64,000 nucleotides of DNA from Sesamum alatum. Lineage: Eukaryota > Streptophyta > Magnoliopsida > Lamiales > Pedaliaceae. The DNA is taken from NCBI GenBank assembly GCA_034509735.1, contig JACGWO010000001.1, forward strand, positions 35,405,966 to 35,469,965. The letters run 5' to 3'. The notes under the pieces were generated by a model, which was given only the letters and a program-made list of their open reading frames with translations, searched no databases and had not been told where the DNA came from. This document shows positions 56,324-64,000 of the stretch, piece after piece. The first letter of the stretch is position 1. Each line of letters starts with the position of its first letter. Made by a program: the position numbers and the translations under genes.

Positions 56324-58367
56324 CCGGTTCCATGTAAGGGGCATAGATCTATGTGCTTGGCATGATCAACTTGATTCACGGCTTTTATAAGCATGTATGA
56401 ATGTATGAATATGTGAACAATTAAGATTGTTCATTTGTTTAAATTTAATGGACATTAAGCATGCAATTTTTGTGAGATTGGATCTCAAAATTGCATGTTT
56501 GTTTTCAATTATTTTGTATAATTTGTGCTGAAAAGAAAAGTCAAAAAACATGCAAAACGGACAGCAATGGCAGCAGTTGGCTGCCGCCCCTGCCGGTCGG
56601 TCACTGGGTGGAGGGCGCGCGCGGGCTTACGTCGATGCGCAGCCTCGTCGGCGTGCCTACTAGCCTGGGTGCTGGCAGGGGCGGCCGCACACACTGTGCC
56701 ATGCGCAGACAGGCGCCTCCGCGTGTTGGACTTCGGCCAGTGCGCGCGGGTGGTGCGCACAGGCGCTCGCTCTCTGTGCGTAGGCGAGCGGCTGCTGGCC
56801 AAGGCCAGCGCGACACAGGACGCGCGTGCGCGCACGGCTCTGTGCGTGCAGGAGACCGGCTGGCACAACGGCTTGGCCGTTTTGTGCCGTTTTTGGATTT
56901 TCTGAAAAATTACATTTTTTGGGATTTCTGCACATTGTTCTGAAAATGAATTAATTTGCATATTTCACTTTAAAATTACTGGATTTTTCTTAGATCAAAT
57001 TTGCTTAATTAATTTGGGTTTAATACATATATGGATGCATTGTATGCAATGTCTGTTGAATTTGAAATTTGAACTTTGCATATTATTCAGAACGGGGAAA
57101 GCCCTCCTACTGAGCAAGATCATTAATGAATATGAATAAGGAAGCACTTAACTTAGGGCAGCCAGTTTATATATTTGTACCTTGTGATGTTGGACATCAC
57201 TGAGATATTTTGAATATCCATGGTTTAGCATGATTATTTGCAATAATTATATTATGTGCATTGATGGAATCAACATGGGATGATCACAAGAGCCCTAGAC
57301 CTTGTGTATGGATGTATGTACGTTATTAACATTTCTGTTGGGTGGGGCCTGCGTGCCTCTTGTTTTGGGACTATCATCCCGTTATTTTAGCCTCATGATG
57401 TTAAGGCTTGTTATTATTTTTTTCATGTATTACTTTCATCTGTAATGAGACTAGATAGGTTTGGTGAGGTTTTAAATTTTTTGACAAGCCCATAGAGACG
57501 GAGACCCAAGGTGATACGTCAAGGCATGAAACAAGACGAGTCACAAGGCCATTGGAATGATCATAGGTATATTATTTTTTGTAATAATATAGGACCACCC
57601 TAAAAAGACCATAGACTCACTGCGGGATCAGTGGGTCGCATAGGTTGGGCTTGTGATCATCGTAACAGGGCTATTTCATGTCTTCTGCATGCAGCGTATT
57701 TATTTAAACGATTTAAATATTGGATATTTATGCATGCTAAAACATTAATGCGGTGAGGTCTCGGTCATTTAACAAACTCTCATTTGGTTGGACCAAATTA
57801 CATATTCGGTCCAGAACAGACTTGGATCAAAATGGTATTTTGATCTGTCCGAGCCTTCCATCCACAGCAATATGGTGAGGAAGCTACCACTACCCAAGTG
57901 TGGTCTCACGAGTCGTGGCACACTTGGACTAGGGGAAAGCTGCACCATTGTTGTGAACAAAGAGACTGCACTTGTTGTTTTCCTGTCTCAGAGTCGTGGG
58001 GGGCGACAGTTTGAGGCATGATTTAGTTGAGAGTTGGGCCCAACACTGAGTAACATGGTTCGCTTGGAGTCCTCGAACTATGCGAATAGGTGAGGCAAAA
58101 TATCTTGGGAATCTCATTGGATGAGAATGATACGATATATCACACAGCGAAAAAAGGCCGAGTAGAAGAATAATTTCCTCACGCGGTCTTTTTCATGTGA
58201 ATCGTAAAAGCGGGGCATGGAGATTACGCTTGTGGATCCCATTTGAGAGTGGTGGACTTTCGTATAAATAGTGGGACGGTTAAAGACTAAAAAACCATGT
58301 CTTCAACTTGAACAATAATATTACGATCATCTGCTAATTTCTGTTTTACATTTTTATAAATGTAGAC
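56324..58367 (+). promoter_or_regulatory. Copia A5 leader with GC island, repeated palindrome and TATA box
   Basis: GC-rich block about 56565-56880, then AT-rich sequence sharing blocks with the B1 leader. CTCACGAGTCGTG at 57905-57917 and a decayed second copy at 57987-57998 match the B1 positions. TATAAATA is at 58263-58270, 105 bases before the gag ATG, and TGTAG at 58361-58365 follows a pyrimidine-rich tract. Overlapping frames in the GC block are composition effects. Confidence 0.6.
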
Positions 58368-59230
58368 ATGTCTAAGAATCCGTTGACCACAATATTTAAG
58401 ACTAATAAGTTTAATGGAACAAACTACTCGGATTGACTGAGAAACCTGAGGATTGTCCTCGATTTCGAGAACCAAGGCTACGTCTTGGACGAGCTGCCGT
58501 CGAGCGAGCGACTTACCGGAGGGGTCCACGCTAGAAGAACATTTGACGTTCGAGAAATGGTATGAGGACAACCGGAAAGTACACAGTATCATATTGGCTT
58601 AGATGTCTAACGACATCCAGAAGCAATATGAGAGGCTGGACAACGTCTCCACCATAATGCTCCGCATGAACGAGGTTTCTGCGGTTCCGGACAGGCATAT
58701 TAGATATGCCACTACAAAAGCATTCTTTGGTACCAAGCTGGCTAAGGAATCATTTGTACAGAGTCATGGGTTAAGATGCTCTCCCTAGTGGAGAAACTCG
58801 AGGACCTTAAAGATGGGCTTAACAATGACATGTACATTGATGTGATCCTCCAGTCGCTTCCTCCATCGTATGACCTGTTTGTTGTAAACTACAACATGAA
58901 TGGACTTGAGAAGTCTATTCATAACTTGATCAACATGCTGGTCCAATACCAGGCGACGACCCACAAGTCTGCGCCGGCAGTATTGAGAGGAGAGGCCTCA
59001 ACCTCCAAGGCGAATGGCAAGAGGGCCGGACGCTGGAAGAGAAAGAAGGAAAAGGGAAAGACGGTTGCGGCCCCTGCACGTGCTCCAGGCGCCCTTGTTG
59101 CCCCGGTGGGGATTGGGCAAAGGGAAAGGGAAGGCTCGTGGTTCTCGGCGGTCCAAGGTAAATTATGTTTGCATGCATTGTTAGGGAAAGGGGCATTGGA
59201 AGAGGGAGTGCCCACAGCTCCTCTCCAATC
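58368..59230 (+). pseudogene. Copia A5 Gag, broken
   Basis: Starts MSKNPLTTIF at 58368 and aligns with B1 Gag throughout. A stop replaces the Trp expected after YSD near 58435, and there are further shifts around 58500-58600 and 58770. Longer readable pieces are 58603-58788 (NDIQKQYERLDNV, DRHIRYATTKAFFGTK) and 58776-59249 (SLVEKLEDLKDGL, VILQSLPPSYDLFVVNYNMN). The zinc knuckle survives only across frames (CMHC then GKGHWKREC), with a stop between. It is too damaged to make particles. Confidence 0.88.
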
Positions 59231-59235
59231 CAAGT

Positions 59236-60142
59236 ATGTTTGTGGTTGAAGTAAACACGATAACTAATTCTGTTTCATGGGTATTGGATACCAGGTGTGG
59301 TGCTCACATCTGCAATGATTTGCAGGTACTGCAAAGAAGCACAAGGTTAACCAAGGATGAGATGAGCCTGAGGCTAGGCGATGGCAAGGCCGTTGCTGCA
59401 GAAGCCGTAGGATCAATGGAGTTAGCCATTAGTAGTCATGTTAGGATTGTATTGAACGATTGTTTCTATGTACCTAGCATGATAAAAAATATTGTTTCTA
59501 TCTCGGTCCTTGATAAGGAGGGATATTCATTTACCATCAATAAAAATGGTTTTTTCATCATTAAAGATGGTATTTCTCATCTGCTTGGTACATTGGTAAA
59601 CGGTCTGTACATACTTCAACAGTCTAATTGGATTATGACTGCAGGACACAAACGAAAATGGGATAATCATGATGACGCATAGATATAGCATGGAAGGTTA
59701 GGTCATATCTCCAAAGATAGGATAAGAAGGTTGGGGGACTCAAAGAGTCTAGAAATAGACAATTTGGACAACCTACCGACCTGCAAATCCTGTCTGAAGG
59801 GAAAGATGACCAAGAAACCCTTTGTTGAACAAAAGCACGCTAGCCAACGGTCTGTTAGATTTGATCTATACGGACGCCTGTGGCAAACTAAGTACTCAGG
59901 CTAGAGGTGGGTACTGGTACTTCATAACTTTTACCGATGATCACTCACAGTATGGTTATGTTTACCTGATGGGGTACAAGTCTGAAGCCTTTGGAAGGTT
60001 TAAAGAATACAGACTTGAAGTAGAGAACCAAACCGGTCGAAAGATCAAAGCCCTTCGGTCGGACCGAGGTCGAGAATATTTGAGTGGTGAGTTTACTGAT
60101 TACCTAAAAGAGAATGGGATTCTATGTACTGAACGACTGGTG
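59236..60142 (+). pseudogene. Copia A5 protease and partial integrase
   Basis: The frame 59236-59682 contains the protease site as LDTRCGAHIC. The catalytic DTG has become DTR, so it should be inactive. The GAG-pre-integrase region follows (YVPSMIKNIVSISVL). Stops near 59681-59690 and a shift near 59815 separate it from the frame 59822-60148, which has integrase D (YTDACG) and SDRGREYLS. The sequence ends before the catalytic Glu at the deletion junction. Confidence 0.88.
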
Positions 60143-60181
60143 ATTTGAGTGGTGAGTTTACTGATTACCTAAAAGAGAATG
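60078..60181 (+). repeat. 39-bp direct repeat at the A5 deletion junction
   Basis: Integrase sequence beginning ATTTGAGTGGTGAG occurs at 60078-60116 and again at 60143-60181, separated by 26 bases. The second copy runs straight into mid-LTR sequence. This is consistent with filler DNA or slippage when the deletion formed. Confidence 0.9.
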
Positions 60182-60183
60182 TG

Positions 60184-60829
60184 GTGAAGAATTGATGGTG
60201 ATTGATTAGGATGTATCTAGAAATCCTTGGATGAACCTAGACACATTCCAATAATCACATTAATTATGTATATATATGAGTATATACTAACACCTAAGTA
60301 ACAAGATTCATTATTCATCTTTTCTAGGAAACGAAGAAGAAAAATCACACACTCTCTCCCTCTCCATTCTCGGCCTCTCTCCCTCTCCTTACACTTGTGT
60401 TCTTCATTTGATCTAGGATCATTTGAAAGAATAAAGTGAGTTTAAGAAGAACACTAATTAATATTGTTCATCTTCTTAAACTTAGTCCTTCTAAACCCGT
60501 TTTCTTCTAACAAGGAAAACGAGAGTTTCTTCCGGTGTGGTGTGAATCACCTTTGGAGAATTCATACGTTTGAACTTTGTGGACATTTCGGAGAGGAACA
60601 ACGCAAAGTAGCGGCACACGTGAAAAACTACAAAAGGTAAGGGTTTATACACTTTCGTAGTTTATTCCATTCTATGCCCTATGTTTCAATATCCGTTTTA
60701 TGTTGATACATCCTACATCGAACGCCCGGTTGAACACCCAAGGGTACGTTTATTTATGAGGTTTAAATTTACGTATTTTTCTAGTTCTCTTTCCGCTCGC
60801 GCTCCCGTGCAGATCCGCTTGTTCCTTCA
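60184..60829 (+). repeat. 3' LTR remnant of copia A5
   Basis: The last ~0.65 kb of LTR-A, starting in GAAGAATTGATGG and ending GTTCCTTCA, followed by the target duplication GTACC. It closely matches 55648-56308 but lacks a short stretch near 60745. Confidence 0.93.
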
Positions 60830-61370
60830 GTACCCATCCGACCCCGGTGCCTTGTCATTGTTAATTGAGATGAAGGCCTGTTTCACTTCTGTGTCAGTTA
60901 CCATGGCAACCAGGTCTTGTTGTTACTTCTTTGTGAGCGTTCTCGTTAGGTGCGGCCTAAGGTGCTCCAACCGCATAGAATTATGTCGTTGTTCCCCTCC
61001 CGGGAGTGTCCCAAACCAACTGACTAGCTCTTGGGCCACCGGCCCCTAGCCCTGGACCAAAACCCCATTGATGCAATTAATCTGATAAATCTTCCTTCTA
61101 GCACATTGGACCACCAGATTTTGGAAGAAAACCTTAGATGCGCATATTGCCATCCTTGAGCCAGGCATATTTGGCTCGTTGCCTCATTGTCTCTTCCTAT
61201 TGGACTGCTCGAGTAGCTTCCTCATAGCTTTGAAAGTGTGCTTCAGCGCCTTCAGCTTCCTTGTCACTCCAAACATTGGGGCACTATAGGTAGGATGTTT
61301 CCAAATGTTCTCCACCTCCTACAAGAATCTCGGTTCGTAGGCTAAGTACTTTTCAAATCTGAACTAAGGC
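60830..61370 (-). pseudogene. LINE-2 ORF2, region upstream of RT
   Basis: Minus-strand phrases FGVTRKLKALKHTFKAM (about 61220-61275) and INNDKAPGSDG (about 60835-60865, split over frames) are standard in plant L1 ORF2 between endonuclease and RT. Removal of copia A5 joins this to CFFKQAWP at 51877. Endonuclease is absent beyond 61370. Several stops. Confidence 0.82.
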
Positions 61371-62044
61371 TTCACCTAGTTAAATTCACTAGTAACGAAC
61401 ACGGGCACAGTTTATACGGCCAGAGTTCCTGGTAATAGCGTATGGCTACAACGACCTTCCAATCATCACCGTTTACAATGCAAGAAATAATTCTTTTTTT
61501 TTTTTGTAGCAAGTAAAAATTTATAATATACAACGTTTTCATGTACTGCATCACCAATTACTTAATGGCATTCCTATGAATTCAACATATCTAACAAGGG
61601 ATTAGATGCTTGCTCAAGATTTCGATCGTTCTTCTTAGGAGGTACCAAAATATAAGATTCCAAACTCATATAATAAAATTCATAATGTCATAAACAGCAT
61701 ATACTAGTATTTATGATTGTTAAAAACTTTATATTAGGGGCCTCCATAAATTAGCCGAATCAAGAGTCCTATCAAAAGACATTTGTGTTTTTCTAATGTT
61801 TCTTAACAGTGAATACTTCTGTAACTATGGCCGAAAAGTCCTTTTGTGACCATGTACACACCTACTTGTTCCACTGATTATAAGTATACCTACAAAAGCA
61901 GTGACCAAGAGTTGAACAATCAATGTTCTTCTCATTTGGACGATTTTAGTGCTGACAATAGAGATCGAGAAATGCTCCAATTAATACATAACAACTCACT
62001 CAGCCCGTTGCTGGGAAATAAGTTGGCTCCAGTGAGGATGTTTG
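61371..62044. other. AT-rich spacer, nothing recognised
   Basis: No coding frame or repeat that I can support. A T(12) run lies near 61494-61505. Confidence 0.4.
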
Positions 62045-63412
62045 ACTAGGAGATTGTTTGGCTAATTCAAAACATTTTATAAAATGTTGGAGAGCTTTCA
62101 AGATATTATAAGCTCTATGCAATTAATAATTCATAAGACAAAAAATAGCCTTATTAATTTACGATTTTTTGAATTTTACCCTTAACATAATACACACTTT
62201 TTCAACAACCAAAGATTCTCTCTCTCTCTCTTCCATGCATATTAGTTACGCCTCCCCCGCCATCTCCCCCCTCCCCCTCTCTACATATTATGCAAATTTG
62301 TATATGATCTCTTTCTCAATTTTATATAATTATGACATTAGTTGTGTAATTACTATTGATTTTTTTAATTATTATAATTATTAAAAATTATTATTGATAT
62401 TATATTTACTAAAAAAACATAGTTTCAAAACATTATAAATTGTAATAACAAAAAAATATATCAATTATAATTATGTTAATATCCGCCTAGCATGAATGTT
62501 AATAATTTTTATGCAACAGTTTAGAGATAACAATTTGTCAATTTTTAATTTTTGTAAAATAAAGTATCTACCACATTTTTATTTAGAGTTAAACTAGTGT
62601 ATACTATTTATGAAAGAATTTGAGAAATATTTGAATAAAATATGTAAAAAATAGTGATTTATTTGATTTTAATTGTATCATGTCCTTTTTGATTATTTTA
62701 CCAATAAAAAGACCTCATTATGCCAAACACCCTATCATCTTCTAAGATGTGGAAACATCTTATAAAACTTGACATCTTATTTTATCCAAACGTTTTAGAA
62801 GCTTATTTTTCAAATAAGGCCCAACATCTTATAAGCTCCTAAAACATCTTATAAGATGTAGGAGCTTATAAGATGTTTTAAAAAAGTTTAGCCAAACACC
62901 CTCTAAGTTTATTTGAAACATCTTGTAAACTCTTACATCTTATAATATGTTTCACAAGTTTAAAGATGTTGAACTTCATTTGAAAATAATCTTTCAAAAG
63001 TATTTGGATAAATAAGATATCAGAATTTATAGGATGTTAGAGTATTTTGTATAATAATTTTTTCATACTGTAAGAATAATCGAAAAAGCCATCAAATTAT
63101 TAGACTTTAAAATCATATAAATAGATGATTATGCTTTGGTAGGAAAAACGTGAATTATATGAAGGTTAAAAGTGAAATACTAACAAAAGAATTAGTGTAT
63201 TTTTGTTTATTAAATTTTAAAATTAAAGAGCTTATAAGATGTTTTAAGAAAAATTGGTTGAAGTTAATTTTTTTTTAGAAAAACTTATAAGTTTCTTAAG
63301 CTCTTGAAAAAACAAAAACAACAAATGCCAAATGATTTCCAAGAGCTTATGAGCTCTCAAACACCTTATAAGATGTTTTGAGGGGCTTATAAATTCAGCC
63401 AAATACCCTCTA
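62045..63412. mobile_element. Cluster of hAT-like MITE sequences
   Basis: The motifs GTTTGGCTAA (left, 62056) and GCCAAACACCCTCTAAG (62891-62907), GCCAAATACCCTCTAAG (63396-63412) and GCCAAACACCC (62721) are end-like sequences of opposite orientation. Between them AACATCTTATAAG and its complement recur more than ten times. This suggests two or more nested or tandem copies of a MITE family with GGGTGTTTGGC ends. Individual limits cannot be set by eye. Confidence 0.55.
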
Positions 63413-64000
63413 AGTTTCAATTTGGTCTCGCTATTGTATAAGTTAATATAAGAGTGATGGGTACCTGGATTCTAAGGTACTGCAAATTCCGAATTACCTT
63501 CAAGAGAATCCTAAGATTTAGGGAGACTAATCTGCAAAGAAGCATTAACACTCTAATGCTTAAGTTAGTAAAGTGAGAATTATTGTGTATCGTGAAAAAG
63601 TGGTGAAGGATAATTTGTATAAGTGATAGAATCTTGTATAGTTGAGCTAAAACGAGCTAGCAAACAATAAAAACAAGTGTCAGAGTGTATAATTGCCAAA
63701 AGAGAGTGTGGAATAAGTGTTATCAAAGCTTGACCCTAAATGACTGCACAAGGGGCTAATTTATAGCCGTTGATGGAGTCAAAATCGGGGGTTTGTTGCT
63801 AGAGTGTCGTATACCTTTGGAAAGCTCTTTCACTTTACTATTTTTCTGGAAAGTTGTTACTAGTGTTATTATCAACTTAATTCCTGTCTCATCCATGCGA
63901 ATCTGATCAAGATCTTTCAATATAACGTGTCACGATGTGTTGGAAAATTATAGGATGTATCTATCTAACTGTACAACGACGTGTCTGGCTGGAATGGGTT
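63413..64000 (-). repeat. Possible LTR fragment at the right edge
   Basis: No coding frame. On the minus strand GCTATAAATTAGCCCC (about 63753-63768) resembles a TATA region of a Ty3/gypsy LTR, but no partner copy is in the window. Confidence 0.25.

Larger units (their letters stand above)
51878..60829 (+). mobile_element. Ty1/copia element A5, internally deleted
   Basis: Flanked by GTACC (51873-51877 and 60830-60834), with 5' LTR 51878-56308 (holding solo LTR-A6), primer-binding site, GC-rich leader, broken gag, protease and part of integrase. From inside integrase the sequence jumps to the middle of the 3' LTR (60184-60829), losing RT, RNase H, the polypurine tract and about 1.5 kb of LTR. 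It lies within LINE-2 ORF2, whose reading is continuous once the element is removed. Confidence 0.93.

Noticed and set aside
56491..56961. Up to 150-codon frames in the A5 leader GC block
   Set aside because: Same composition effect, open on both strands, directly after a primer-binding site where a leader is expected.
1..64000. A novel cellular gene cluster or defence system
   Set aside because: All recognisable coding sequence belongs to transposable elements. The only non-standard gene is the GRF finger, itself probably MULE-linked.

Overview
This is a plant (dicot) nuclear window made almost entirely of nested transposable elements. I see no intact host gene, no rRNA or tRNA gene and no CRISPR array. 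The organism call rests on plant-type Ty1/copia, Ty3/gypsy (Tekay-like chromovirus and Tat-like), L1-type LINE and Mutator-like (MULE) sequences. The copia Gag reads like those I associate with Lamiales, but that placement is only an inference.

A set of related copia LTR families (called A, B, D and F here) accounts for much of the sequence. All begin TGTTAGAATAGGTGACC or a close variant, are about 1.9-2.2 kb long, and end in TTCA. Element boundaries were fixed from 5-bp target-site duplications (TSDs) that I could read: CATGC (copia B1), CTTAT, GAATG, GCAAA (solo LTR-A copies), ATACG, ACACA (solo LTR-B copies), YGTCT (solo LTR-D), GTACC (copia A5) and TGGTG (Tekay-like gypsy).

Layout. 1-13802: the 3' part of a MULE. 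It holds a decayed transposase (+), a long-TIR MITE, and a convergent minus-strand gene encoding a GRF-type zinc finger. The GRF gene's intron is filled by a truncated LTR-A, which is itself split by the 8.9-kb copia B1. 14225-25350: a decayed Tat-like gypsy (minus) with 3' tandem repeats, interrupted by a solo LTR-A and an LTR-D. 25351-27413: AT-rich sequence and a fold-back element. 27235-47320: an L1-like LINE (minus) with ORF1 but no visible ORF2, split by a full Tekay-like gypsy (29546-46506) that carries four nested LTRs. 47321-49767: AT-rich spacer with a MITE. 49768-61370: a truncated LTR-F, then a LINE ORF2 fragment split by copia A5, whose own 5' LTR carries a solo LTR-A. 61371-64000: hAT-like MITE clusters and an LTR-like edge.

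Functional reading. Copia B1 is the best-preserved element: gag, protease and integrase are recognisable, but the reverse transcriptase has been removed by an in-frame deletion. Copia A5 also lacks RT. The most interesting structures are regulatory: a five-fold W-box cluster plus inverted repeat just upstream of the LTR-B TATA box; a hairpin in LTR-A supported by a compensatory base change; a second TATA box and candidate 3' splice site just before gag; and palindromes in the copia leader. The MULE with a convergent GRF gene, and a 96-bp-arm palindrome in one gypsy LTR, are also worth checking.
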